From Phytopythium helicoides (taxonomy: Eukaryota > Oomycota > Peronosporomycetes > Pythiales > Pythiaceae), in assembly GCA_024867545.1 (NCBI GenBank), contig JANFNE010000035.1, positions 124,001 to 188,000 on the forward strand: DNA of 64,000 nt, written 5' to 3'. Numbering within the stretch: the stretch's first letter is position 1; every line of letters starts with the position of its first letter. The translations under genes and the position numbers were made by a program. A model generated the notes under the pieces. The model saw only the letters and a list, made by a program, of their open reading frames with translations. It did not search any database and was not told where the DNA came from. Shown here piece by piece: positions 48,381-58,900 of the stretch.

Positions 48381-51300
48381 ATGGCGCCTGCTTCTCCGCT
48401 CAAGAGCCTACGCGAGCACCTGCTGGTACCTGTGGACGACTCGGCTGGTCGCCAAGCCTATCTCGAGTATGCGCCGGCCGAACACTTGCGATTGCTGCCG
48501 TTCCGCTTCTCGGCACTTCGCCTCGCACTCTACGTGCTGCTTAGCGTCTGTTCCTGCGGTATCCTCGTTATCGTGACCGTCTGGTTCCCGCAGCTGTTCA
48601 CCAAGATGGCGAGAGCGCCGCTGGCGAGCAAGGACGTTGGGGAGGCGGACTACATGCTCGTGCTCGTGCATGAGGACGGCGTACACTCGCAATGGGTCGA
48701 GCAGAAGGTCGAGCGAGCGGCCAAAGCCAGCGGCAGTGGTGCTGCGCCGTGGGTCTGGTTCGAATTCAAGAAGCACCGGTACGTGTTTAACACCGAGAAG
48801 AACGAGTTCGAGCGCTACGTTGCGGCCATCAAGGAGAATATCGGGGACATCCGCGCTCGAATTGATGTTGGGCTTGATGATGTCGCGGTCGCCACCAAGG
48901 TCGAGCTGTTTGGGGAGAACCGAGTCAACATCGACCGACCGCATATCCCAATGCTCATTTTCGTCAAGCTCGTCCATCCGTTCTACCTCTTTCAGCTCTT
49001 CAGCGCGGGCATTTGGTTCTGGGAAGAGTACACGATCTACGCCATCGTCATTCTGTGTCTGTCGGCTATCTCCCTGGGCTACGAGATCTACGCAGAGGTC
49101 TCGAACGCTAACCGGCTGCGTGAGCTCGTCCTCAGCAACAATGAAATCGCAACGATTAGGAACGGCAAGACAGTCAAACTCCACGAAGCGAAGCTTGTAC
49201 CTGGCGACATCGTCGTCATCTCGGAAGGATCCGTTTGTGCCGATATGCTTCTTCTTTCTGGTTCCTGCGTCGCTGACGAGTCTTCACTAACTGGTGAAGC
49301 CCTCCCTGTGAACAAGGAACCCGCCATGGGTGCCGGGATTGTTACGGAAGCAGTCGCGACCTCCCAATACAAGTCATCGTACCTGCACGCAGGCTCTGAA
49401 GTGACTCGTGTCCGTGAAACAAGCGGAGCTTGCAAGGGTGTCGTGCTAAGCACGGGTTTCTCGACTGGAAAGGGCGAACTGTTCCGCAGCATCCTGTTCC
49501 CCAAGCCGCTAAAGTTTGAGTTTGAGCGCGACAGCTACCGCTATCTGGGGGTATTGTGGATCATTGCCATTGCAGCTTTCATCAAGCGTATTATCGACGG
49601 CGCCAACGCCGGCATGTCGTTCGCTGACACTTTGGTGAATTCGCTCGATTTGATCACCACGGCCGTTCCACCTGCGTTGCCACTTGTGCTGTCCTCTGGC
49701 ATCGGGTTCGCGATGCACCGACTTCAGCTTGGCGGTATCTTTTGCATCGACTCTCAACGCGTCAACTCGTGCGGACAACTCTCGTGCTTTTGCTTCGACA
49801 AGACTGGCACGCTGACTCAAGAGCACCTCAACTATGTGGGCGTTGACGTTCCTGAGTCACCAAAGAGAATCACTCATGAGATTCCAGCTCGTTTCAAGCT
49901 GTCCATGGCGACATGCCACGGTTTGTCCGAGCACGATGGCAAGCTCCAAGGCTACTCACTAGACATGGCGATGTTCGAGGCTTCCGGTTTCACGATGGAG
50001 TATCTTCACGACAAGTCGAAGGGAAACTACACTGCTATCGTGACGGCAGAAGGTGAGTCGAAGGAGTCCTTTGGCATCGTCAAGCGTTTTGCATTTGATG
50101 CCGCGCACCAGCGTGCGAGTGCGATCGTCGAGAACCTCGTGACGAAGAAGCGATATGTGTTTGTGAAGGGATCTCCAGAGGCGGTGGCTGCCATTTCGAC
50201 CTCAACACCGTCGGACCTACACCACAAGACGCTCGTGTACTCTTCAGATGGCTACTACTGCATTGGTTTTGGTGTGAGAGAGCTGGCGGAAGGATTTGAA
50301 CTTGATATCAACGACCGCGAGGCAGTCGAGAGCGCCGTCGAGTTTGAAGGTTTGGCACTCTTCAAGAACGAGCTCAAGCCTGAGTCCAAGGGAATGCTAG
50401 CGGAGTTGTATGTCGCTGAGATTGACGTCCGTATCATCACGGGTGACAACGCACTGACTGCTGTCCATGTGGCACGAGAGCTGGATATGAAGCTGAAGAC
50501 TAATGTTGCTGTGGTTGATGTGGACCGCGCCACTGGACGTACGGTGTTCCACAACGTGGACTCGATTCAGACGAGTGAGGAGATGCAATGGGAGCCATTC
50601 AGTGTCAACAACATGTTGGACGTGACGTCTCGCTTCGACCTCGCCTTGACTGGCGCCGCTCTTGAGAAGATCAAGGAAGAATGCTCAAGTGACACGATCC
50701 AGCAGTTGATCCGCAGCACGCTCATCTTCGCTCGCATTCGTCCGCAGCAAAAGGCGTGGATCGTGGAGCAGCTCATTGATTTGGGTCATGTAGTTGGCAT
50801 GTGTGGTGACGGCACGAATGACTGTGGTGCGCTGAAGGCTGCTCATGTCGGTTTGGCATTGTCAAGCGCAGAGGCGTCGATCGTGGCTCCATTCACTAGC
50901 AAGGCGAAGGCGATCTTGGATGTGCCGGTGCTGATTCGAGAGGGACGTTGTGCGCTCACGACGTCCTTCCTGGGTTTCAAGTACATGGTGTTGTACCCTG
51001 TGATCCAGTTGGGGATGGCCAGCGTGCTGAACCAGTATGGCACCTGGGCTGACACTGATGTCGAGCTGTCGGACAACCAATACCTCTGGGATGATCTTGC
51101 GATTGTGCTCGGACTCGCCACAACTATGCTGTACACCGGCGCGTCCAAGTCTCTGACCCGAGAGAAGCCTGCGCACACCTTGTTCTCGCTGACAATTGTG
51201 AGCTCCGTCTTGGGACAAATTCTGATCTATGTCGCTTACTACGCGATTGCAATCTCTATGCTGGCACATGAACACGGTTGGTACTGCTCCATCCCGGACG

Positions 51301-51752
51301 CCGTGGCGTACTCGTTCGAGAATGACACGTCAGTGACTGCGAACTGCGCCATTTTCGACAACTACGAAAACGATCCCGACGAGATTGACTACAGTTTTGA
51401 GGACACCGTCACGTGGCTGTACATCCACTTGAGCTACATCATCGTTGCTGTTGCCTTCAACCTTCGCGACCCGTTCCGCAAGCCGTTCTACACGAACCTT
51501 TACTTCACAGTGTACGTTGTTGTAATCACAGCACTCAGCATGTGGTTCCTCTTCGACAACACCGGCCGCCTGGACAATGTTTTCCAGGTCATGTGGATGC
51601 CCACATCCTTCCGCTGGAAGCTCTTCGGTCTCTTCATTGGTCAGTTCGTGACGATGGTGGGCTGGGAGCTCATTGCTACCCGGCTGCTGCCCAAGATGCA
51701 GCTCAAGTACGCGGACAAGAAGGCCAGCGAAAAGAAGGTGGCCAGTGCATGA
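48381..51752 (+). CDS. P5B-type ATPase (ATP13A2-like), copy B
   Basis: 1123 aa from the ATG at 48381 (MAPASPLKSLREHL); an in-frame ATG at 48321 would add 20 residues with no family similarity. Intronless. All P5B motifs are present: TGEALP, VPPALP, GIFCIDSQR, DKTGTLT, TGDNALTA, MCGDGTNDCGALK, PFTSK. From residue 428 (AVPPALP) through MASVL, 456 residues are identical to copy A about 29 kb away. The first 427 and last 240 residues are only moderately similar, with many changes in the lumenal loops and C-terminal helices. At DNA level the identical tract has scattered third-position differences. Neighbours are unrelated genes, so the copy was moved or the locus was rearranged. Confidence 0.94.
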   Translation: MAPASPLKSLREHLLVPVDDSAGRQAYLEYAPAEHLRLLPFRFSALRLALYVLLSVCSCGILVIVTVWFPQLFTKMARAPLASKDVGEADYMLVLVHEDGVHSQWVEQKVERAAKASGSGAAPWVWFEFKKHRYVFNTEKNEFERYVAAIKENIGDIRARIDVGLDDVAVATKVELFGENRVNIDRPHIPMLIFVKLVHPFYLFQLFSAGIWFWEEYTIYAIVILCLSAISLGYEIYAEVSNANRLRELVLSNNEIATIRNGKTVKLHEAKLVPGDIVVISEGSVCADMLLLSGSCVADESSLTGEALPVNKEPAMGAGIVTEAVATSQYKSSYLHAGSEVTRVRETSGACKGVVLSTGFSTGKGELFRSILFPKPLKFEFERDSYRYLGVLWIIAIAAFIKRIIDGANAGMSFADTLVNSLDLITTAVPPALPLVLSSGIGFAMHRLQLGGIFCIDSQRVNSCGQLSCFCFDKTGTLTQEHLNYVGVDVPESPKRITHEIPARFKLSMATCHGLSEHDGKLQGYSLDMAMFEASGFTMEYLHDKSKGNYTAIVTAEGESKESFGIVKRFAFDAAHQRASAIVENLVTKKRYVFVKGSPEAVAAISTSTPSDLHHKTLVYSSDGYYCIGFGVRELAEGFELDINDREAVESAVEFEGLALFKNELKPESKGMLAELYVAEIDVRIITGDNALTAVHVARELDMKLKTNVAVVDVDRATGRTVFHNVDSIQTSEEMQWEPFSVNNMLDVTSRFDLALTGAALEKIKEECSSDTIQQLIRSTLIFARIRPQQKAWIVEQLIDLGHVVGMCGDGTNDCGALKAAHVGLALSSAEASIVAPFTSKAKAILDVPVLIREGRCALTTSFLGFKYMVLYPVIQLGMASVLNQYGTWADTDVELSDNQYLWDDLAIVLGLATTMLYTGASKSLTREKPAHTLFSLTIVSSVLGQILIYVAYYAIAISMLAHEHGWYCSIPDAVAYSFENDTSVTANCAIFDNYENDPDEIDYSFEDTVTWLYIHLSYIIVAVAFNLRDPFRKPFYTNLYFTVYVVVITALSMWFLFDNTGRLDNVFQVMWMPTSFRWKLFGLFIGQFVTMVGWELIATRLLPKMQLKYADKKASEKKVASA

Positions 51753-52075
51753 CAACATCACGCGCGCAAGTGCAATTTACTGCTCGTAGAGTTCTGTTTG
51801 TGATCACCGAAGTAAGCTGTTGGGAAAATACTTGTGTGCTTACACTTTTCAAATCATGTTGCCTTACAGCCTTGCACGAACGCGTCTAAAGCCTGTAGTG
51901 TTCATGAGCTGTCGAGTTGTGATGAAGCGCTCGAATTTTCGAAGAGCTCTACAAGGTCGTGGGCATGACACAGTTGCCGAAGAGAGCATCCAGGGTCTCG
52001 CGCTTGCGACTGCAGAAGAGAAAGCCAAGTGGTCAGTTTCTTGAAACCACGATCACAAGCAAACCGCAAGAAAGC
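51753..52075. other. Tail-to-tail intergenic region
   Basis: About 320 bp between the stops of the P5B ATPase (plus) and the decarboxylase (minus). It should contain both 3' ends. Nothing else was seen. Confidence 0.4.
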
Positions 52076-53558
52076 TTACATGAGCGAGTCCGAGCCGTCC
52101 GAGCGGATGAGCACCTCTGGAGCACGCAGCTTGCCGTTGTACTGGAAGCCCATCGAGTGCGAGTGGGCGCCCGTGTCGTGGATCACAAATAGGTCGCCAA
52201 CCTCGGCGTGCGGCAGCGGACGGTCCTTGGCAAACCAATCGTTGTTCTCACAGAGCGTGCCAACGACGTGCGAGGGCTCGCGAGCCACGTTCGGCTCCTT
52301 CTCGCGGGCCGGGATCGTGATGTGGTGGTACGAGCCGTACATGCCCGGGCGCATGAGGTGCGCCATGCACGCATCCACACCGTAGTAGCGGCCGTACGAC
52401 TGCTTGATGGCCTGGCAGCGCGTCACGAGCCAGCCGAACGGACCAGTCATGTAGCGACCGTTCTCCATGCACAGACGCGGGATCGATGCCTGTTAGTGAG
52501 CAAGAGCATGGTGAGCAAACTTGGCAAGTCTAGATAGGATTTGATTGAAGCACGTACGAGTCCGTGGGTCTTCATAGCCTCGTCGAACACGTCACGAAGC
52601 ATCTGCGCAATGGCAGGCACGTCAACGGCCTCCTGGTCGGGGCGGTAGGGAATGCCCAGACCACCGCCGATGTTCATGAACTCGAACTCGATCCCGAGCT
52701 CCTTCTTGAGCTCCACAATCGTGTTGAAGAGCACCGTGACGGTCTCACGCCAGTACTCCTGGTTGAGCACGCACGAGCCCGTCATCATGTGGATGCCGAA
52801 GCGCGTGGCGCCAGCCTGCTGCGCCTTGCGGTACGCCTCCACAATCTGGAACGGCGCCACGCCGAACTTGGCGTTCGGGCCGCCCAGCACGTTCGACTTG
52901 GTCTCCGAGTCGGTGCGTCCAAGACCCTGCACGATCACATTGTAAGTCCGAGCTCCGTCGAAGCTTGACAATCGTTGGCAGCATACCGGATTGAGGCGGA
53001 AGCTCATGAGGTCTGGGCAGCGGCCACGGACCTCGACGAGGCTGTCCACGAGCGAGACGTCTGCATTGCAATCGAGCGTTAGTGTCTGTGGATCATGTGA
53101 CAAAGCTAGATAAAGCTGTCATTACCGTCCAGGTTCATGATGACACCCTGGTCGAACGCCTTCGCAAGATCGTCCTGCAATTGGAACAACGCAGCAATTC
53201 AGCCGTATGCAAAATGACTGGGAAAGAGCTCTTGCAGTCGGACCTTGGAGGTGAAGTTAGAGGTGTAGATGACCTTGTTGCCAGGCACACCAATCTCCTT
53301 GGAAATGTGGAGCTCAGCGGTGGAGGAGCAGTCCATACCGCAGCCCTCCTGGTGCAGAATCTTGAGGATGGCCGGGTTGGGCAGCGCCTTGACGGCGTAG
53401 AACTGCTGGAAGTCCGGGAAGTGCTTGCGGAACGACTGCAGCAGGTGGCGAGCGTTCTCGCGGATGTGCTGCTCGCTGTAGAGCTGCAGCGGCGTGCCGT
53501 ACGTCTCAGCAAGCTGCTCGAGGCGCTGCTCGGCGGCTTCAGGCAGCGGCAGCGGCAT
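52076..53558 (-). CDS. lysA: Diaminopimelate decarboxylase
   Basis: Five exons: 53558-53244, 53174-53126, 53060-52987, 52926-52558, 52489-52076; introns of 60-69 nt with GT..AG ends; 406 aa. This PLP enzyme makes L-lysine from meso-diaminopimelate, the last step of the bacterial/plant-type lysine pathway used by oomycetes. Seen: the PLP lysine in FYAVKALPNP, GCGMDCSSTAEL, RLNPGLGRTD (across an intron), NAKFG, FGIHMMTGSCV, MNIGGGLGIPY, ENGRYMTGP, CENNDWFAKDR and IHDTGAHSHSMGF. The N-terminal part is uncertain: the frame is open to a TGA near 53660 without an upstream ATG, and an acceptor-like site (CTGACGCTCAG) lies there, so a further 5' exon is possible. I chose the first in-frame ATG, which already precedes the barrel domain. 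Confidence 0.88.
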
Positions 53559-54025
53559 TTCGACGGGCTCTTGGGGCTGGTGGAGTGCTTGGAGCTCGAG
53601 CTGCAGCACTTGCAGCAGCAGCAGGAATTCGAGTGGCGCCTCTGAGCGTCAGCGTTTGGCCAAGCACGGCCGTGTGGACCACGCAGACTGACGACCACCA
53701 CGAGAAAATGAGCGACAGCATCTGTCGGTCTCACTTGTGATCTGCAGATCCTGACATGGCTGCATTCGTGCCACGCGGGACTCGCTCGCAATTGGGGACT
53801 CGACCGTGACTGGATTTGGAGTTTGCTGGCGAGATTGAAAGCGATGGCCATCTCGGTGCGGTGGGGTCCCGGTGGTGGACCCGCGTGCGTGTCCATGACG
53901 TCAGAAAAGATCAGTTGGGTCTCTCATTTTACGAACTTGCAAGCTACTACGGATTGGATTCGCGTTATCGCCTGCGAGTTGGTGTTCTGCCTGCCCGCTA
54001 GCAACTAGAGGTCGATGCGAGTCGC
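53559..54025. other. Region between decarboxylase and elongase
   Basis: About 470 bp. It should hold the promoter (and perhaps a small first exon) of the decarboxylase, plus the 3' end of the elongase. A frame starting at 53721 encodes a signal-like MLSLIFSWWSSVCVVH, but it is out of frame with the enzyme unless spliced. Nothing else seen. Confidence 0.35.
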
Positions 54026-54927
54026 TTAGGCGGTCTTCTTCTTGTCGCCCTTGGCCTTGCGGGGCTTGGCGCAGTAGGACTTGACGAAGAAGTTGGCGAA
54101 CAGCCAGAAGAGCGACTGGATGTACACGAGGTAGAGCACGGGCACCTTGGGCGGGAAGTTGGAGCACTCGCGCGAGACCATGAGGTAGCCCTGGAGGTTC
54201 ATGGTCAGGAACTGGACCATCTGCATGGCCGTGAGGTACTTCTTCCACCAGATGTCGCGCGTGTGCGCGCTCACGAAGTAGTACATGTACATGATGGTGT
54301 GGATGAAGCCGTTCAGGATGATGGTGGCGTAGATGTCGGCGTCGTAGGCCACGCGGAAGTTCATGTAGTAAATCTGTGGCGATGCAATCAGTTAGAACAC
54401 GTGGAGATGTCGTCGTCAAACGGCAGGCAGGGAGCACTCACAAAGAAGATGGTCAGGTGGTGGTAGACGTGGAGGAAGGAGAGCTGGTTCCACTTCTTGC
54501 CGACGATGATGAAGAAGGTGTCGCAGAAGTCGAGGATCTTGGAGAGGTAGAACATGTAGAGCACGTTGCCCATGACGGGGTTCTCGGGGTTGTACGGGTT
54601 GCACGGGGCGGCCGAGTATCCATTACGGTAGGCCTGGATGCCTGCCTCGACGCACATGTACGAGCAGAGCACGACCTGCAGCGGGTTGTAGACAAACTGC
54701 AGCGCGCTCGTCTTGATAGCAGGCACGCCGGCCTTCATGACGAGCGTGCCGACGGCCACGAACGTCAGGTACACGACGCACACGGCGAAAGCAGACGCAA
54801 AGTCGGCGAACGGCAGGTGCTGCATGGGCGACAGCTTGTACTGGCCCGAGGGGTCGACCCAGTCGAGGAAGAGCGTCTCCTGCTCATCAGCCCACTGCTT
54901 GTAGCTCGCCCACACTTGCGTCGCCAT
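54026..54927 (-). CDS. ELO-type fatty acid elongase (PUFA elongase-like)
   Basis: Two exons, 54927-54442 and 54373-54026, with a 68-nt intron (GTGAGT..CACAG); 277 aa. ELO proteins are the condensing enzymes of ER fatty acid elongation (acyl-CoA plus malonyl-CoA). The histidine box HVYHH (about residue 154) is present, along with KILDFCDTFFIIVGKK and the intron-joined TIFFIYYMNF. Further on are NGFIHTIMYMYYF and MNLQGYLM. Multiple membrane helices run along the protein and the C-terminus is Lys-rich (KAKGDKKK), as in ER retention tails. The overall pattern resembles delta-6/delta-5 type polyunsaturated elongases of oomycetes and thraustochytrids; substrate choice is inferred. The start MATQVWASYKQW is the internal ATG nearest the family N-terminus; an in-frame ATG at 54984 would add 19 residues. 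Confidence 0.92.
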
Positions 54928-55923
54928 CGTCTCGAGCTGCTGCGTGCGGATCCGGACGAATTGCGTTCTGACGGATGCGCGCAACGGGTGGCTGCGCCCT
55001 CGAGTCGACTCGACCGGCCAGCGCCTCGGGGTGGAAGCAGGAGGATGCGCGCGTCAGTACCGTGGGCCGCGCGTTCACTGCGCCGTCAGGAAGCGCGCGC
55101 ATGACGCCGCGCCAGTGGCGCCGGAAGCTCATTACGTCATTGACTGGTGGCGACCGACGCGATCCGCGGGAGGCTACTGCCACCAGCGGCTACGGCACCG
55201 CATGGGTACAGAAGGAGCGAACAGTCGAGGTTGCTAAACCCAGGGATATATCATCTTATTGTGTTGATTTGTAGTGATGATGGGAAGATATGGGTAGTTT
55301 AAATCGAGGTTAACGACCTGGCGAAAACGTTGACGTAGGCAGGTACATAGCTGGTCGGTGGCGCGAGTGAAAAACAGCGAGCCACGTTCAGGAGTAATAC
55401 AAATACAGTACCTTGCAATAGTCTACATGGTGGATACATATGTGGAGAGCCTGATAACTTTGTGACCCAAAGAGCTACGCGATGCGGACTGCATCATGTC
55501 GGTCCTGCAGGATTCCTGTTCTCCCTGTTCACTACGCGCCAAGCTCAACGATAGCTAGTCAGGTCGGGTAAGCTTGGACGGACTGACAGCCAGTGACCTT
55601 CAAAACGCAGCAAAATTCGTAGGCGATGTGAGTCATTCCGGACTCTCCACACCTTGTAGCAGGAGTCAATGGCGTGATTCACATTCCGCCGAGGTCCTGA
55701 ACGCAAGTTCTGCTTCTCCGCTTCTGCAAGAACGCCTGGGGTTTGTGTTGAAACGAAGAAGTGCCATGAGTCTTCTCTCGTCGGAATCCTACGACGATCA
55801 GGTTTCGAAATCGCGGCGCCAGATCCGTTGAGAGACAGCTCACCGTTTTCGAAAGGGAGACGAGACTCGTCGCTCAAATAACTCCAAGCTCTGCTTCTCC
55901 TTGCTAATTCTTGCGAGGGCGCT
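54928..55923. other. Divergent promoter region, elongase and kinase copy B
   Basis: About 1 kb between divergent genes. Frames at 54944-55237 and 55545-56000 are open but look accidental. The middle (55240-55480) is AT-richer. It should contain promoters for both genes; no clear initiator, repeat or RNA gene was found. Confidence 0.4.
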
Positions 55924-58900
55924 ATGATGAACGCGTGGGGTCGAGTTGTGGGGTGGATCACTGGGCTCGGTGGCAGCCAAACTGAGGGAGGAAAGCTCAC
56001 ACGAGGAGGGCTGGGACGCCATGCAATCGAGCGCTACGACCACATCCGACGAGCGATCAACGGAATGCCAGGATACATGATCGATCACGCACTGTTTGGA
56101 CTGCTGCTGAGCGCCGAGGGCGTGCGCGATGAGATGCGTGTCTACGAGGACAATTCATCTCTCCTGCTGCAACTGGCGCACACAGGATACTATGTAAGGC
56201 GGATCGAGCGGCTGCACGTGGTGCTGGACGCCATGAGCGCACAGTACGGGATCTTCGAGTCGAGTGAACAGAGTGAGTGGAGATCAGCGCTGGAGCGCGA
56301 GCGACTTGAACGCGTCAAGCGATACGATGAGATGCTAGCGGCACGCTCAACCATTTGTGTTGGGATCGCCAATAATTTGAAGACAGAGTCCACGTTTCTC
56401 TTCAGCGACCTGGATAGCAGTGAGCAACAAGAAGAAGCACTGACACTGCTCAAATCTGCTGTCATGAATTACGGAGATGGTATTCTGACGACAGAGGAGA
56501 TCGACATCACCAAACGAATCTTCAAATCCATCGTCGAGCACTCAGGAATGACCGTGGTGGCTCTTCCGTCGTGGCTCGTGATGCCATTCGAGTTCATGAG
56601 CGAGTTCGGGTTGTCTCGATGGGGAAACGATGTCTATTTTCCCGATTACTTAGACTCGAATCGCTTCATTTGCGAGGCAAACGTCTGGTCAAGCTTGAAT
56701 CACCCACATGTGGTAAAGTTTCTGGGAGCGTGTCATGTCGGAAGTCGACCGCTTATCGTCCACGAACGTGCTCGCTCACTGAGTGAAAACATAAGGGGGG
56801 TAAAAGCAAGAGAATACGCGTGGCATCGTGTGTATGAAATAGCGCTGGCGTTGCAATATTTGCACGAGCGTGGGTTAGCTTACGGGAAACAACTCTCGAT
56901 GGAGAATGTGTTTTGTGCAGAGCTGGAAGCAAAAGCGTTGCTGTTTGGTGCTGACTTAGTATCGTGGATGCCTGAGAAGGACAGTGTTCATCAACAACCT
57001 AATGAAACAAGTGTCGATACAAAGGTGAACCAGCTACAGCTACAACAATCCATAACGGATCTCGAGAGTCTGTGCGTACTTGCCGTGAACTGTTTGCTTG
57101 CCTTGACATCGTCGAATCAAGAGAGTGGTAATCAGGGAGAAGATACGATATGGCACGACTCGGTACCAACTACTCGTTCAAACTTCATCAACGAGAAAGA
57201 GTGGCAATTACTGACGAGTATGTGCGAGATCGACACGAAGTCAAACACGGCGATGCTTTGTGCAATTGAGCGTCTGCGAGAATTCATTGGCGTTCCAACT
57301 GAGCAAGATCAGATTTGCGAGTTGAATGTACACTGCCTTGGCAATCCGGATGCAAATTGGGATATCGACTCTGTCACAATACCAGCTATCAACAATCACA
57401 CCGTTTTATCTGCGCTTCAAAGTTGCTCAAGCATGATATTAAGTGGTACCCTTGCTCAGGGGATTCATTTGAGACTACAGGATGTGTACAACCAGATCAA
57501 GACGATGCAAAAGGACGTCGTTAACATTGGTCGACTAAGGCAGTTAACAGAGAGGTTTGCTAGTTTGTTGAATCGACATTATCGTCACCTGAACCAAGCA
57601 ACACGCAGTGATGCTTCTTCATTAGGATGGAGTGTAGCTTCGATGCCGCAAAGTTTAGACCAGATGACCTTACTCTCGTTACATGTGAGCATCGATCGAC
57701 TGATTGCGAGACACAATCTTTCAAAAGCTGATGAGGTCCACAAGTGGGAGCCAGATTGGTCAAAGATAATGTCACATGCTCGACTTGAGAGACTGAGCAC
57801 TTTCTTACCTCGACACAATCTACCATCGCAAGATGACCAGAATACAAGCGATTGTCAAGTCAAAACTATCACAGGCATCAGTGAGGCGCAAGGCGACTCC
57901 CATTCAAGTGAAAAAAGTTTAGACGACGAGTTCAATCAAGTGTCAACTCTTCCAAAGTGGTTCGTCTCTCCTGAAGAGATTGAGTTCGAATCCTTAGAAG
58001 AAATTAATCGAGGGGCTTATGGATCAGTACATCACGGCAAGTGGTTCGAAACATCTGTTGTCGTGAAGAGTTTGCTTCTAAATGTTGGCAACCAAGAAGT
58101 GAGGTACGAACAATTCCTTCAAGAAGCTGATACGTGGTTCGAGCTCAACCACATCAACGTTGTGAAAATGTATGGCGCGTGCCACATCGGTCAGCCGTTC
58201 TTTGTGTGTGAGAATGCGAGCGGTGGTGACCTGAGCTCTTACCTTGGCAAGAAGAAGAAGGACGACATGTACGAAGTTTGGTACAGTCTATTGAATGCGG
58301 CTCTTGGGTTGCAATATCTTCACGGCAAGGGAATCGTGCATGCTGACTTGAAGGCGAACAATGTTCTAGTTGGTGGCGATGGAATTGCGAAGTTGGCAGA
58401 CTTTGGTTTGAGCAAGTCAGGACGAAGTGCTTCAACAGGCGTAAATGACGGTGGAGCTTGTGGAGCGTATCGTTGGAAGGCACCTGAGTGTTTACCGTGG
58501 AAGGGAGACTCTGGTCAATCAGCTACGTTTGCATCGGATGTGTTTTCTTTTGCGATGTTGATGATCGAGGTGGCGACTGGTAAGGTTCCATGGGATAGAA
58601 TTACTGAAGACAAGGCGGTGATTCATGAAGTAAAGAATGGGAAGCTGCCTCCCCAACCAAGAGAAATGGAAGACTCGGAATGGGAGTTGATTAAGAAGAT
58701 GTGTTGCTTCGAACCATCAGAGCGAGTGACGATCGATCACGTTGTAGTCCACTTGTCATCGTTACTGGAGCGTCTTGATATGGATCGTTTGTGGGCTGAC
58801 AACCGAGTTGCTCCAATCAAATATGTGAACCGGATAGTGTCACGCAAAGGGGCTCTGTTGAGTTTGATCCGACTAGTGGAAGAATCGAATGAGAGTATCG

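Noticed and set aside
55545..56000. Minus-strand 151-aa frame near kinase copy B
   Set aside because: It overlaps the start of the kinase gene and has no recognisable features.
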